Shown: positions 45,588 through 55,635 of the stretch, in pieces | Numbering within the stretch: the first letter of the stretch is position 1 | Layout of the letters: every line of letters begins with the position of its first letter | Source: Paraburkholderia ultramafica | GTDB taxonomy: Bacteria > Pseudomonadota > Gammaproteobacteria > Burkholderiales > Burkholderiaceae | Reading direction: 5' to 3' | NCBI RefSeq assembly: GCF_902859915.1 | Contig: NZ_CADIKK010000009.1 | Coordinates: forward strand, 1 to 64,000 | Length of the DNA stretch: 64,000 bases | Position numbers and translations under genes: made by a program | The notes under the pieces: generated by a model | Told to the model about the DNA's origin: nothing | The model's input: only the letters and a program-made list of their open reading frames with translations | Database searches by the model: none

Positions 45588-46540
45588 CGTTCACGATTAC
45601 CTATCTGTTCTGGCTGCTGGGCGTGGTGCTGCTGATCGTCGGCGGCATGATCGTCACGGACAGGACGCATCCGCGCCGTCTCACCGCGGGCGGCTTCTGG
45701 CTTCTCTACGCGCTGATCTTCCTGATCGGCGACAAGCTGCCGCCGGCGGTGGTCGGCGTGGCGGTGATCGTGATGGCCCTGATGGCCGGCTTCGGCGGCG
45801 TCACCGCGGGCAAGCCGAAAACGCTGTCGCTCGAAGCGCGCAAGGCGAGCGCCGCGCGGCTCGGCAACAAGCTGTTCGTACCCGCGCTGACGATTCCGGT
45901 CATCACCGTCATCATCACGCTGTCGGCCAGCCATTTGATGTTCGGCGGCATACCGCTGATCGAGAAGGCCAACGTCACGCTGATCGGTTTCGGCATCGGC
46001 TGCGTGATCGCGCTCGCGGTGGCCTGCGTGATGACGCGCGACACCGTCGGCCAGTCGATGAAGGAAGCGCGCCGGCTGGTCGATGCGTTGTCGTGGGCCG
46101 CGGTGCTGCCGCAGATGCTCGGCATGCTCGGCCTCGTGTTCTCCGATGCCGGCGTCGGCAAGGCGGTCGCGCACGTGACCACGTCGTACATCAGCCTCGA
46201 CTACCGCTTCGTCGCGGTGGCCGTGTACTGCATCGGCATGGCGCTGTTCACGATGGTGATGGGCAACGGCTTCGCCGCGTTCCCGGTGATGACGGGCGGC
46301 GTCGGCGTGCCGATTCTGGTCGGCGTGTTTCATGGCAATCCGGCCGTGATGGTCGCGATCGGCATGTTCTCCGGCTACTGCGGCACGCTGATGACGCCGA
46401 TGGCCGCGAACTTCAACATGGTGCCGGCCGCGCTGCTGGAACTGCCGGACAAGAATGCGGTGATCAAGGTGCAGATTCCCACCGCGCTGCCACTGCTGGT
46501 CATCAACATCTTTCTGTTGAATTTCCTGATGTTCCTATAG
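45584..46540 (+). CDS. DUF979 membrane protein, partner of DUF969
   Basis: This 318-residue protein has about nine membrane segments, starting TITYLFWLLGVVLLIVGGMI, with conserved DRTHPRRLTAGGFWLLYALIF and a GNGFAAFPVMTGGVGVPILVG stretch resembling pore or re-entrant regions of transporters. It overlaps the DUF969 gene by 4 bp. Together they look like split halves of one membrane transporter. A 12-bp-stem hairpin lies 29 bp after its stop. Confidence 0.87.
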   Translation: MTFTITYLFWLLGVVLLIVGGMIVTDRTHPRRLTAGGFWLLYALIFLIGDKLPPAVVGVAVIVMALMAGFGGVTAGKPKTLSLEARKASAARLGNKLFVPALTIPVITVIITLSASHLMFGGIPLIEKANVTLIGFGIGCVIALAVACVMTRDTVGQSMKEARRLVDALSWAAVLPQMLGMLGLVFSDAGVGKAVAHVTTSYISLDYRFVAVAVYCIGMALFTMVMGNGFAAFPVMTGGVGVPILVGVFHGNPAVMVAIGMFSGYCGTLMTPMAANFNMVPAALLELPDKNAVIKVQIPTALPLLVINIFLLNFLMFL

Positions 46541-46568
46541 GGCGCCTGCATTCACAGGCGGCATGTAC

Positions 46569-46601
46569 CGATGTATCGCAAGCTGCCGCTGCGATACATC
46601 G
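46569..46601. terminator. Strong perfect hairpin after the pxp/DUF979 operon
   Basis: CGATGTATCGCA and TGCGATACATCG form a 12-bp perfect stem around a 9-nt loop. It lies 29 bp after the DUF979 stop, on the operon's side of the next gene. No U-run follows, so it may be a terminator needing help, an RNA-stabilising hairpin, or a protein-binding palindrome. Confidence 0.5.
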
Positions 46602-46752
46602 CTGCAGCAGACTCATCGCGCATGACGCGCGACCGAATTAGGAAAGTTCCGATCGTCGGGACAGAGGGGCGGCACATAAGATCACGGATGGTCTCCCATC
46701 CACCGCGCCGGTGCGTGCAATGCGCGCCGCTTGCGCTCCCCAGCAGGTGTCC

Positions 46753-48555
46753 ATGGAACATCCATCCCGCCGCGACGGCGGCCGCACCGCGCGGCCGGCC
46801 GCCGCCGCACACGTCACCTCGTTGATCGACACTGCGCTCGCCGCACACCAGGCCGGCCGGCTCGACGCCGCTGAACCCTTCTACCGTGAAGCCCTTGCAG
46901 TCGATCCCACGCATACGAGGGCGCTGCACTACTTCGGCGTGCTGCACTATCAACGCGGCCAATACGACGCAGCCGCCAGCCTGATGAGCCGCGCGCTCAA
47001 GTTCGATCGCCACGACGCCGCCTGCTGGAGCAACCGTGGTCTGGTGGCCGCCGCGCTCGGCCATCTCGACGAAGCGACGATCTGCTACGACCAGGCGCTG
47101 CAACTCCAGCCGGATTTCGCCGACGCGCGCAACAACTTCGGCGTCGCGCTGCAAGCGCAAGGCGCGCTGAACGAAGCGCTCGAACAATACCGGCTCGCAC
47201 TGACGTCGAACCCCGCGATGGTCGACGCGCATCTGAACATCGGCACGGTGCTGAGCAGGCTCGGCCGTTTCGACGAAGCGCTGGCGAGCTATCGCGACGT
47301 GCTGGCGCTCGACCCGAACCTCGCGGAAGCGCACTTCAACGCGGGCAATGCGTATCACGCGCAAGGCCGTCACAATGCCGCCATCGCCAGTTTCGAGCGG
47401 GCGCTGGCGCTGCGTGCGGATTACGCGGAGGCGCACGTCAATCTGGGCAGCCTGATCGGCCGGCTCGGCGACTATGCGGGCGCCGAAGCGCATTACCGGC
47501 GCGCGGTCGCGCTCAAGCCGATTCCAACCCACCTCGTGTGCCTCGGCGGTTCGCTCGCCGCGCAAGGCCGGCTGGACGAAGAGGAAGGCTTCTATCGGCA
47601 GGCGCTCGCGCTCGATCCTCACTACGCGGACGCGCATCAGAATCTCGCGTGGCTGCTGCTCAAGCGCGGCGATTACAAGCAAGGCTGGGCGGAGTTCGCG
47701 CTGCGCTGGCGCAAGCAGGACTACGACGCGATCGCGGTGCCGGACCTCGCCGAATGGCATGGCGAGCCGCTCGACGGGCGGAGTCTGCTGGTGGTCGGCG
47801 AACAGGGATTCGGCGACCACTTCCAGTTCCTGCGCTTCGCTCGCGTGCTGCAGCAGCGCGGCGCGACGGTCGACCTCTGCGTGCGCGAGCCGCTGCTGCC
47901 GCTGGTCGAACGCATACCGGGCGTGAATCACGCGTTCAGCGGCAAGCCCGGGCGCGAGTACGATTTCTGGGTGCCGATGATGAGCGTGCCGTCCTGTGTC
48001 GGCACGGAACTGTCCACCATCCCGGCTGAGCTGCCGTACCTGTTCGCCGACAAAGCGAAGCTCAAGGCATGGCGCAGGCGGGTGGGTCCGGCCGACAAAT
48101 CGAAACGCAAAGTGGGTCTGGTCTGGGCCGGCAGTCCCACGTTCGGCAACGACCGCTACCGGTCGATGACGCTGGCCGACCTGAGCGCGTTGAGCGAATT
48201 GAAGCACATCGCCTGGTATGCGCTGCAGAAGGGCCCGGCGCATGCGCAGTTGGCCGACGCGCCGCCAGCCTTCCGCGCGCACGATTTCACCGCCTGCCTG
48301 AGCAGCTTCGAAGAGACCGCCGCGCTGATCATGAATCTCGATCTGGTGCTCGCCGTGGACACCGGCGTCGCGCACCTGGCGGGCGCGCTGGGCAAGCCGG
48401 TGTGGCTGCTGCTGCCCGCCAACTCCGACTGGCGCTGGCTGGAAGCGCGCAGCGATACGCCGTGGTATCCGGGGATGAGACTGTTCCGGCAGAAGACGGC
48501 GGGCGATTGGGCGACGGTGGTGGCGGAGGTCTCCGACACGCTACAGGCGCACTAA
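46753..48555 (+). CDS. TPR protein with C-terminal GT9/heptosyltransferase-like domain
   Basis: This protein of about 600 residues has roughly eight tetratricopeptide repeats (about 20-310, for example LDEATICYDQALQLQPDFAD and FDEALASYRDVLALDPNLAE). A C-terminal domain follows (about 340-595) with LLVVGEQGFGDHFQFLRFA, GLVWAGSPTFGNDRYRSM and the donor-site pattern DLVLAVDTGVAHLAGALGKP of GT9-like glycosyltransferases. Such fusions are thought to glycosylate proteins or surface glycans, but the substrate is unknown. AGGTG lies just before ATG 46753. It converges with the TraB/GumN gene, 2 bp apart. Confidence 0.85.
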   Translation: MEHPSRRDGGRTARPAAAAHVTSLIDTALAAHQAGRLDAAEPFYREALAVDPTHTRALHYFGVLHYQRGQYDAAASLMSRALKFDRHDAACWSNRGLVAAALGHLDEATICYDQALQLQPDFADARNNFGVALQAQGALNEALEQYRLALTSNPAMVDAHLNIGTVLSRLGRFDEALASYRDVLALDPNLAEAHFNAGNAYHAQGRHNAAIASFERALALRADYAEAHVNLGSLIGRLGDYAGAEAHYRRAVALKPIPTHLVCLGGSLAAQGRLDEEEGFYRQALALDPHYADAHQNLAWLLLKRGDYKQGWAEFALRWRKQDYDAIAVPDLAEWHGEPLDGRSLLVVGEQGFGDHFQFLRFARVLQQRGATVDLCVREPLLPLVERIPGVNHAFSGKPGREYDFWVPMMSVPSCVGTELSTIPAELPYLFADKAKLKAWRRRVGPADKSKRKVGLVWAGSPTFGNDRYRSMTLADLSALSELKHIAWYALQKGPAHAQLADAPPAFRAHDFTACLSSFEETAALIMNLDLVLAVDTGVAHLAGALGKPVWLLLPANSDWRWLEARSDTPWYPGMRLFRQKTAGDWATVVAEVSDTLQAH

Positions 48556-48557
48556 CC

Positions 48558-49709
48558 TCACCCCGGCTCCACCACAAACCCGCGCTGCCGCAACAACTGC
48601 AACACGCCCTTAGGCCCGCCCAGATGCAGCGCGCCTATCGCCACGAACACCGGTTTGTTCGGTGCGGCGAGCTGCAGCATCCGCGACACGAAGCGCCGGT
48701 TGCGCTCATAGACAATCCTGTTGTCGATCGAATCGGAGACGCGCTTGTCGCGCGCCAGGTTTTCGGATTTCGCGGTCTGCCACGCGGCGATCGCATCGGC
48801 ATCACCGACCCGCCACAGCCGATGCAGCGCGCGCACATCGGCGACGTTTTGCGCGGGCGTCTGCACGAGATCCTGCGCGAGCATTTCGCGCTGCTGTGCA
48901 AGCGAGAGCCCCGTGAACGCGCGCATCTGTTGCGGCAACGTTTCAAGACCGACGATCTTGCCGCGCGTCTTCAGATACACGTTCTGCAATTGCGCTTCCG
49001 TGCCGTACTCGGTCTGCAAACCGGCACTCAGCGAATCGTAGGTTTCGACCACCAGCGACGCGAGCCACGGCCGCATCTTCTTGATCGCATCGAGCGCGGC
49101 GGGATTGCCGCGCAGACGCAAAGCGAGCTTGTGCCACAAAGGCTCGGGCAACGAACCTGGCAGACAGTCGTGCCGGCACACGCCGTACTTCGACACGTCG
49201 TCTTGCGAGACCAGCAGTTCGTCGGGTGAGAGTTCGAGCGCCAGCGTCGGCGACGCGGCGAGAGCGGCGAGGATCGGCGCGCGGAACGGCTGTGCGGCGG
49301 GATAGTCGGCGGGATCGCCGACGTGCAGCGTGCCCAGCACGTAGATGGTGGTCGTGCCGCGTGTCGCGACATAGAACGGCATGCGCGCCGGCTGCGTACG
49401 CACCGGGCCGCTTGCCGTGGTGCCAGGTGCGGCGGGCGGCGGATTGAAGCCCGGCAAGCTCGCGCGTGGCGGCGCCGGCAAGCTCGGCACCGGCACCGCC
49501 GGGCGCCCCGCCTGGGCCGGCGTATTGGCCGCCGCGCCAGCCGCGCGCGCGACGCCGACCGCTCCAGTGCCCAGATGAAGAACACAACATACGCCGAGGA
49601 GCGCGGCACCGTTCAGTGCACGCGCTCTCCAGCGCCGCGCGAAAGCAGCACCGCAGCCGCCATCACGCAAGCGGCGCGCAAGACGACGCGCCGCCACCGC
49701 ATCAGGCAT
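48558..49709 (-). CDS. TraB/GumN family protein
   Basis: This protein of about 383 residues has a hydrophobic N-terminal segment (LNGAALLGVCCVLHLGTGAV), a Pro/Ala-rich linker, and the TraB/GumN fold with paired G-x-x-H motifs (YVLGTLHVGDP and VAIGALHLGGPKGVL) expected to bind metal. The family may be metalloprotease-like; its role here is unknown. Its start overlaps the end of dppF by 8 bp on the same strand, so it can be read as the distal gene of the dpp operon. Confidence 0.85.
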   Translation of the reverse strand: MPDAVAARRLARRLRDGGCGAAFARRWRARALNGAALLGVCCVLHLGTGAVGVARAAGAAANTPAQAGRPAVPVPSLPAPPRASLPGFNPPPAAPGTTASGPVRTQPARMPFYVATRGTTTIYVLGTLHVGDPADYPAAQPFRAPILAALAASPTLALELSPDELLVSQDDVSKYGVCRHDCLPGSLPEPLWHKLALRLRGNPAALDAIKKMRPWLASLVVETYDSLSAGLQTEYGTEAQLQNVYLKTRGKIVGLETLPQQMRAFTGLSLAQQREMLAQDLVQTPAQNVADVRALHRLWRVGDADAIAAWQTAKSENLARDKRVSDSIDNRIVYERNRRFVSRMLQLAAPNKPVFVAIGALHLGGPKGVLQLLRQRGFVVEPG

Positions 49710-50721
49710 CCACGTCCCCCACCTCCTCGGCGCGGTGACACGATACCTGACGGCCATCCACTTCACGCAGCTTCGGTTCTTCAGTGCGGCAACGGTCGAT
49801 CGCATACGGGCAGCGCTGATGGAACGTGCAACCCGCAGGCGGATGCAATGGCGACGGCATTTCACCTTGCAGCTTGATCTTGATGGTGCGATCCGCCTCG
49901 AAGATCGAAGGTGTCGCCGACATCAGTGCACGCGTGTAGGGATGCCGCGGCTTCGAGAAGATCCGCTTCTTGTCGCCGAGCTCCGCCACGCCGCCGAAGT
50001 ACATCACCATCACATCGTCGGCGATATGCTCGACCACCGACAGATTGTGCGAGATGAACACGTAGCTGGTCTTGAACTGCTCCTGCAAATCCATGAACAG
50101 ATTCAGGATCTGCGCCTGGATCGACACGTCGAGCGCCGACACGGGTTCATCCGCGACCACGATCTGCGGGTCGAGAATCATCGCGCGCGCAATCGCCACG
50201 CGCTGTCGCTGGCCGCCGGAGAACATATGCGGATAGCGCTTCGCATGTTCGGGACGCAGGCCGACGGTGCGCATCATCTGCGCGATCCGTTCGGTGCGTT
50301 CGGTGGCGCTCAGTTGCGTGTTGATCGCGAGCGGCTCGCCGAGCGTCTGCTCGACGGTCTTGCGCGGATTGAGCGACGCGAACGGGTTCTGGAACACCAT
50401 CTGCACGCGCCGCCGCAGCGCCGCGATCTTCGCGTGATCGGCGCCGGCCACGTCCTCGCCGTCGATCAGCAGACGGCCCGCGCTGGGCGCTTCGATCATC
50501 GTCAGCTGGCGCGCGAGCGTGGACTTGCCGCAGCCGGATTCGCCGACCACCGCCAGCGTCTTGCCGCGCTCGAGCACGAATGACACACCGTTGAGCGCCT
50601 TCACCGTGCCGGATGCGAACATGCCGCGCTTGACCGTGTAGTAACGCGCGAGCCGGTCGGCGACCAGCACGTGATCGCCCGCATGGCCCGACTGGCGCCG
50701 CGTTTCGAGTACTGCGTTCAT
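49702..50721 (-). CDS. dppF: Dipeptide ABC transporter ATP-binding protein DppF
   Basis: This 339-residue ATPase has Walker [10 protein letters not shown], signature [15 protein letters not shown] and Walker [15 protein letters not shown]. The oligopeptide/dipeptide C-terminal tail has four Cys ([15 protein letters not shown] and VSCH), a layout known in DppF/OppF. It powers import with DppD. Overlap with dppD is 4 bp. Confidence 0.95.
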   Translation of the reverse strand: MNAVLETRRQSGHAGDHVLVADRLARYYTVKRGMFASGTVKALNGVSFVLERGKTLAVVGESGCGKSTLARQLTMIEAPSAGRLLIDGEDVAGADHAKIAALRRRVQMVFQNPFASLNPRKTVEQTLGEPLAINTQLSATERTERIAQMMRTVGLRPEHAKRYPHMFSGGQRQRVAIARAMILDPQIVVADEPVSALDVSIQAQILNLFMDLQEQFKTSYVFISHNLSVVEHIADDVMVMYFGGVAELGDKKRIFSKPRHPYTRALMSATPSIFEADRTIKIKLQGEMPSPLHPPAGCTFHQRCPYAIDRCRTEEPKLREVDGRQVSCHRAEEVGDVDA

Positions 50722-51722
50722 CGTGCGCCTCCACGGGTGTGAACGTTGGCGTCGCCGCTCAGGTTCAGGGGTTTGATGCAGCGCACGCGCGCCACTTCGG
50801 CATGACCTTGCATCGGCGCAAGCGCGGGCCGCGCCTTCATGCAGTCGTCGACCACGTACTTGCAGCGCGGTGCGAACAGACAGCCTTTGGGCCGGTCGTC
50901 GCGCCCCGGCACCATGCCCGGCAACGCAGCAAGCCGCACCGCGCCGACATTGTGCTCGGGAATCGCCGCCAGCAACGCTTCCGTGTACGGATGATGCGGC
51001 GCGGCGAAGATATCCGGCACCTTGTTGGTCTCGATCACTTCGCCAGCGTACATGACCGCGACGCGCTGCGCGACCTCGGACACCACCGCGAGATCGTGCG
51101 AGATCAGCACGAGCGCCATGCCGCGTTCCTTCTGCAACTTGATCAGCAGCTCCATGATCTGCGCCTGGATCGTCACGTCGAGCGCGGTGGTCGGTTCGTC
51201 GGCGATCAGCAGCTTCGGGTTGCAGGCAATCGCCATCGCGATCATCACGCGCTGGTTCATGCCGCCCGACATCTGATGCGGAAACGAGCCGATGCGGCCT
51301 TTCGGATCGGGAATGCCGACCTGATCGAGCAGCTCCAGCGCGCGTTTGTCGAGCGCGCTGCCGCGCAGGCCCTCGTGCAGCTTCAGCACTTCCTTGATCT
51401 GATAGCCGACCGTGTAGCTCGGATTCAGACTGGTGAGCGCGTCCTGGAACACCATCGCGATGTCTTTGCCGATGATCCTGCGGCGCTCCGTCGCCGATGC
51501 CTTCAGCAGATCCTTGCCGTTGAAGGTGATTTCGTCCGCGGTGACTTTGCCGGGCGCGTCGATCAGGCCCATCAGCGCCATCATCGTCACGCTCTTGCCC
51601 GAGCCCGATTCGCCGACCACGCCGACCACTTCACCCGGCGCGACGTCGAGGTTGATCCGGTCGACCGCGGGCAGTCCGCTGAAGTTCACCGCCAGATTGC
51701 GGATGGTCAATAGAGTGCTCAT
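50718..51722 (-). CDS. dppD: Dipeptide ABC transporter ATP-binding protein DppD
   Basis: This 334-residue ATPase has Walker [16 protein letters not shown], signature [14 protein letters not shown] and Walker [15 protein letters not shown], with a C-terminal Cys-bearing tail ([15 protein letters not shown]). It pairs with DppF. It starts one base before the end of dppC, showing tight operon coupling. Confidence 0.95.
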   Translation of the reverse strand: MSTLLTIRNLAVNFSGLPAVDRINLDVAPGEVVGVVGESGSGKSVTMMALMGLIDAPGKVTADEITFNGKDLLKASATERRRIIGKDIAMVFQDALTSLNPSYTVGYQIKEVLKLHEGLRGSALDKRALELLDQVGIPDPKGRIGSFPHQMSGGMNQRVMIAMAIACNPKLLIADEPTTALDVTIQAQIMELLIKLQKERGMALVLISHDLAVVSEVAQRVAVMYAGEVIETNKVPDIFAAPHHPYTEALLAAIPEHNVGAVRLAALPGMVPGRDDRPKGCLFAPRCKYVVDDCMKARPALAPMQGHAEVARVRCIKPLNLSGDANVHTRGGAR

Positions 51723-51723
51723 G

Positions 51724-52641
51724 TCAGGCCATCCGTTTGAGTTTGGGATCGAGTGCGTCGCGCAGCCCGTCGCCGAGCAGATTGATCGCGAGCACCGAGA
51801 TCAGGATGGACAGACCCGGCATCGTGACGATCCACCATGCGCTGTCGATGTAATCGCGCGCCGAGGCCAGCATCGCGCCCCACTCCGCCGACGGCGGTTG
51901 CACGCCGAGCCCGAGAAAGCCGAGCGCGGCGGCGTCGAGAATCGCCGACGAGAAACCCAGCGTGGCCTGCACGATCAGCGGCGCGGTGCAGTTCGGCAGT
52001 ACTTGCGAGAACATCAAACGCAAGGTACCGGCGCCTGCAACACGTGAAGCCGTCACATACTCCTTCTGCAACTCGCCTTGTGCCGACGCGCGCGTCAAAC
52101 GCACATAGCCGGGCAGCGCGACGATCGCGATCGCCAACATCGTGTTGACGAGACCGGGGCCGATGATCGCGACCACCGCCACCGCGAGCAGCAGCGACGG
52201 CAACGCGAGCAGCACGTCCATGATGCGCATGATCGGCGTGTCGGCCCACTTCTCGAAGAACGCCGCGATCAGCCCGAGCACGATGCCCGGAATCAGCGCG
52301 AGCACGACCGACACGAAGCCGATCCAGAACGACAGCCGCGCGCCGTACATCAGACGCGAGAGGATGTCGCGGCCCGCTTCGTCGGTGCCGAGAATGAACT
52401 TCCAGTTGCCGCCTTCGAGCCACGCGGGTGGGATCTTCACGAAGTCGCGGTACTGCTCGATCGGGCTGTGCGGCGCGATCAGCGGCGCGAAGATCGCGAC
52501 GAAGATCAACACCAGCACGATGATGCCGGCGCTGACCGCACCACGGTTGCGCGAGAAGTTCGCCCAGAATTCACGGGCGGCAATGGCGCGGCCACTGGGT
52601 GGCGTAACCGCTTGGGGGACTGTATTTTGAATGTCTGCCAT
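51724..52641 (-). CDS. dppC: Dipeptide ABC transporter permease DppC
   Basis: This 305-residue inner-membrane protein has the DppC/OppC N-terminal extension ([20 protein letters not shown]), six membrane segments and an EAA loop ([20 protein letters not shown]). It forms the channel with DppB. It is 7 bp downstream of dppB. Confidence 0.95.
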   Translation of the reverse strand: MADIQNTVPQAVTPPSGRAIAAREFWANFSRNRGAVSAGIIVLVLIFVAIFAPLIAPHSPIEQYRDFVKIPPAWLEGGNWKFILGTDEAGRDILSRLMYGARLSFWIGFVSVVLALIPGIVLGLIAAFFEKWADTPIMRIMDVLLALPSLLLAVAVVAIIGPGLVNTMLAIAIVALPGYVRLTRASAQGELQKEYVTASRVAGAGTLRLMFSQVLPNCTAPLIVQATLGFSSAILDAAALGFLGLGVQPPSAEWGAMLASARDYIDSAWWIVTMPGLSILISVLAINLLGDGLRDALDPKLKRMA

Positions 52642-52648
52642 TTTGGGC

Positions 52649-53659
52649 TTACCTCGTATGGCGAATGCGCGGATTCAGCACGCCGTACAAGAGATCGACG
52701 ACGAGGTTCACGACGATCACCAGCGTGGCGATCATCAGGATACCGCCCTGCACGACCGGATAGTCGCGCCGGCCGATCGCGTCGATCAGCCACTTGCCGA
52801 TACCCGGCCACGAGAACAGTGTCTCGGTCAGCACCGCGCCAGCAAGCAGCGTGCCGACCTGCAAGCCGATCACCGTGACCACCGGAATCAGCGCGTTGCG
52901 CAACGCATGCACGACGATCACGCGCGCCGGTGACAAGCCCTTCGCGCGCGCGGTGCGGATGTAATCCTCGCGCAGCACTTCGAGCATCGACGAACGCGTC
53001 ATCCGCGCGACGACCGCCAGCGGAATCGTACCGAGCACGATCGCGGGCAGGATCAGGTGGCTCAGCGCGGACTTGAACGCGCCTTCGTCGGTGGACATCA
53101 GCGCGTCGATCAGCATGAAGCCGGTCACGTGCGGAATGTCGTATTCGACCGCGATGCGGCCCGACACCGGCGTCCAGCCGAGCTTCACCGAGAACACCAT
53201 GATGAGGATCAAGCCCCACCAGAAGATCGGCATCGAGTAGCCGGTCAGCGCCGTGCCCATCACGCCGTGATCGACCACCGTGCCGCGCCTGAGTGCGGCG
53301 AACACGCCCGCCGGCAAGCCGACGATCAGCGCGAACAGTAGCGCGAACATCGACAGTTCGACGGTGGCGGGAAAGCGTGCGAGGAATTCGCCCATCACGC
53401 TGGTGTTGGTGATGATCGAGGTGCCGAGGTCGCCGTGCAGCGCGCGTCCGATGTAGTGGACGTACTGCATCGGCAGGGGCTCGTCGAGTCCGAGCCGGTG
53501 CATTGCTGCGGCGTGCATCGCGGGATCGACGCCGCGCTCGCCCATCATCACTTCGATGGGGTCGCCCGGTATCAGGTGAATCAGCGCGAACGCGAGGATC
53601 GTGATGCCGATGAAGGTCGGTATCACCATGCCGATGCGGCGCAAAACAAAGCGGAACAT
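52649..53659 (-). CDS. dppB: Dipeptide ABC transporter permease DppB
   Basis: This 336-residue protein has the typical DppB start (FVLRRIGMVIPTFIGITILA), six membrane segments and an EAA loop (EDYIRTARAKGLSPARVIV). It lies after dppA (53812-55440), separated by a terminator-like hairpin. Confidence 0.95.
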   Translation of the reverse strand: MFRFVLRRIGMVIPTFIGITILAFALIHLIPGDPIEVMMGERGVDPAMHAAAMHRLGLDEPLPMQYVHYIGRALHGDLGTSIITNTSVMGEFLARFPATVELSMFALLFALIVGLPAGVFAALRRGTVVDHGVMGTALTGYSMPIFWWGLILIMVFSVKLGWTPVSGRIAVEYDIPHVTGFMLIDALMSTDEGAFKSALSHLILPAIVLGTIPLAVVARMTRSSMLEVLREDYIRTARAKGLSPARVIVVHALRNALIPVVTVIGLQVGTLLAGAVLTETLFSWPGIGKWLIDAIGRRDYPVVQGGILMIATLVIVVNLVVDLLYGVLNPRIRHTR

Positions 53660-53682
53660 GGTTCGTCCCTATGGTCTTGGTC

Positions 53683-53729
53683 AAGAAAAAACGCAACCGG
53701 CGACAAGGGCTTGTGACCCCGGTCGCCGG
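53683..53729 (-). terminator. Terminator/attenuator between dppA and dppB
   Basis: On the minus strand CCGGCGAC pairs with GTCGCCGG around a loop that itself can fold, followed by TTGCGTTTTTT. Stem plus T-run fits an intrinsic terminator with partial read-through, which would give more binding protein than permease. Confidence 0.65.
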
Positions 53730-53811
53730 ACCATTTCGACCAGTTTTCTAACCGTGCGAAAAGTGTACTGCGCGAATTGTACGGCTCAGTTGCTGCTAAG
53801 TTGCTGCTGTA

Positions 53812-55440
53812 TCACTTGACGCTGACGCCGTCGAAGCGCGCGTAGCCGAGCGGTTCGATACGCATGTCGACCACCTTCTTGCTGACCGGCTGGTAGACCG
53901 TCGAGTGGGCGATCGGCGAGAACGGCAGTTGCTGCGCGAAGATCCGCTGCGCCTCGACGTAAGCTTTCGTGCGCGCGGCCACGTCGGACGTGACACGGCC
54001 CTTCTGGATCAGGTCGTCGAACGGCTTGTAGCACCACTTCGAGAAGTTGTTGCCGTTTACCGCGTCGCAGCCGAGCAGCGTGCCGAGCCAGTTGTCCGGA
54101 TCGCCGTTGTCGCCGGTCCAGCCGATCAGCATCGTGTCGTGCTCGCCCGCGTGCGCGCGCTTGATGTACTCACCCCATTCGTAGGTGACGATCTTCGCCT
54201 TCACGCCGATCTTGGCCCAGTCGGCCTGAATCATTTCCGCCATCAGACGGGCGTTCGGGTTGTACGCGCGTTGCACGGGCATTGCCCACAGCGTGAGGTC
54301 GAAGCCGTTCGCATAGCCGGCCTTCGCGAGCAATGCCTTGGCCTTGTCCGGATCGTACGGCGCCGCCTTCAGGTCCTTGTAGAACGACCATTGGGTCGGC
54401 GGCATCGGATTGGTGGCCAGCTGGCCCGCGCCCTGGTACACCGATTCGATGATCGCCTTCTTGTTGATCGCCATGTCGAGCGCCTGGCGCACTTCAACCT
54501 TGTCGACCGGCTTGTGCGTCACGTTGTACGCGAGGTAGCCCAGGTTGAAGCCCGGCTGCGACGGCATGTCGATGTTCGGCTCAGCCTTCAGCGGCGCGAT
54601 GTCGGCCGGACGCGGATAGCTCATCACCTGGCATTCGTCGCGCTTGATCTTCTGCACGCGCACGCCGGCGTCCGGCGTGATCGAGAAGATCAGCTTGGAG
54701 ATCTTCACCGCATTCGGCTTCCAGTATTCCGGATTGCCGTCGAAGCGGATCGTCGCGTCCTTCGTGTAGCTGCGGAAAATGAACGGTCCGGTGCCGACCG
54801 GGAACTGGTTGATGTCGGCAGCCTTGCCGGCCTTCAGCAGCTTGTCGGCGTATTCGGCCGACAGGATCGACGCGTATTCCATCGCCAGATTCTGGATGAA
54901 CGGCGCGTTGACTTCCTTCAGCGTGAACTTGACCGTGTACGGGTCGACCTTTTCGACGCCGGTGATCAGCTTGTCGAGACCCATGTCGGTGAAGTACGGG
55001 AACTGCACCGGGTAGGCCTTGCGGAACGGCTGGTTCGTGTCCAGCATGCGCTGGAACGTGAACACGACGTCGTCGGCGTTGAATTCACGCGTCGGCTTGA
55101 AGAACGGCGTGGTCTGGTATTTGACGCCATGGCGCAGATGGAACGTATAGGTCTTGCCGTCCGCCGACACATCCCACTTTTCCGCGAGGCCCGGTTCGAC
55201 CTTGGTGCCGCCGCGTTCGAATTCGACGAGGCGGTTATAAACGGTGAACGTGTTGGCCGTGAAGTCGACACCCGTCGTGTATTGGGCCGGATCGAAACCC
55301 GCAGGGCTGCCTTCCGAGCAGTAGACGAGCGTTTTGTTCGGAATCTCGGCATGCGCACTGTTCGCGCCCACCAGCGATGCCACTGCAGCTGCGACGAGCG
55401 TCGTAACACGCGCGGCGCGCAACAGATTGTTTTGCTTCAT
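53812..55440 (-). CDS. dppA: Dipeptide ABC transporter substrate-binding protein DppA (copy 1)
   Basis: This 542-residue periplasmic protein has a signal peptide (VTTLVAAAVASLVGANSAHA) and the SBP_bac_5 family pattern: KTLVYCSEGSPAGFDPAQYT, YNRLVEFERG, the HLRHGVKYQTTPFF stretch, and ALLAKAGYANGFDLTLW. It delivers dipeptides or similar ligands to DppBC. It is highly similar along its whole length to the upstream copy (55636-57279), so it is a tandem duplication. Confidence 0.94.
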   Translation of the reverse strand: MKQNNLLRAARVTTLVAAAVASLVGANSAHAEIPNKTLVYCSEGSPAGFDPAQYTTGVDFTANTFTVYNRLVEFERGGTKVEPGLAEKWDVSADGKTYTFHLRHGVKYQTTPFFKPTREFNADDVVFTFQRMLDTNQPFRKAYPVQFPYFTDMGLDKLITGVEKVDPYTVKFTLKEVNAPFIQNLAMEYASILSAEYADKLLKAGKAADINQFPVGTGPFIFRSYTKDATIRFDGNPEYWKPNAVKISKLIFSITPDAGVRVQKIKRDECQVMSYPRPADIAPLKAEPNIDMPSQPGFNLGYLAYNVTHKPVDKVEVRQALDMAINKKAIIESVYQGAGQLATNPMPPTQWSFYKDLKAAPYDPDKAKALLAKAGYANGFDLTLWAMPVQRAYNPNARLMAEMIQADWAKIGVKAKIVTYEWGEYIKRAHAGEHDTMLIGWTGDNGDPDNWLGTLLGCDAVNGNNFSKWCYKPFDDLIQKGRVTSDVAARTKAYVEAQRIFAQQLPFSPIAHSTVYQPVSKKVVDMRIEPLGYARFDGVSVK

Positions 55441-55564
55441 GTTTTCTCCAGGTTCAGGGCCGGCTCCCGCCAGCGTAGCGCGATATTACTTGAGCTTGGC
55501 TCGCATCAACAAGCGGAAGAAATTCCCTTTGTTGACGATCGGAAACACTTCGGGCATAAGACCA

Positions 55565-55596
55565 GCCGCACGCCGGCGCGGGCCGGAGCGTGCGGC
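55565..55596 (-). terminator. Hairpin between the two dppA genes
   Basis: GCCGCACGC and GCGTGCGGC form a 9-bp perfect stem 40 bp after the upstream dppA stop. No long T-run follows; it could be a weak terminator or a 3'-end-stabilising structure. Confidence 0.4.
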
Positions 55597-55635
55597 TGTA
55601 GCGGGCAGATAACGCAAAAAAACGGGCCGCCGCGC

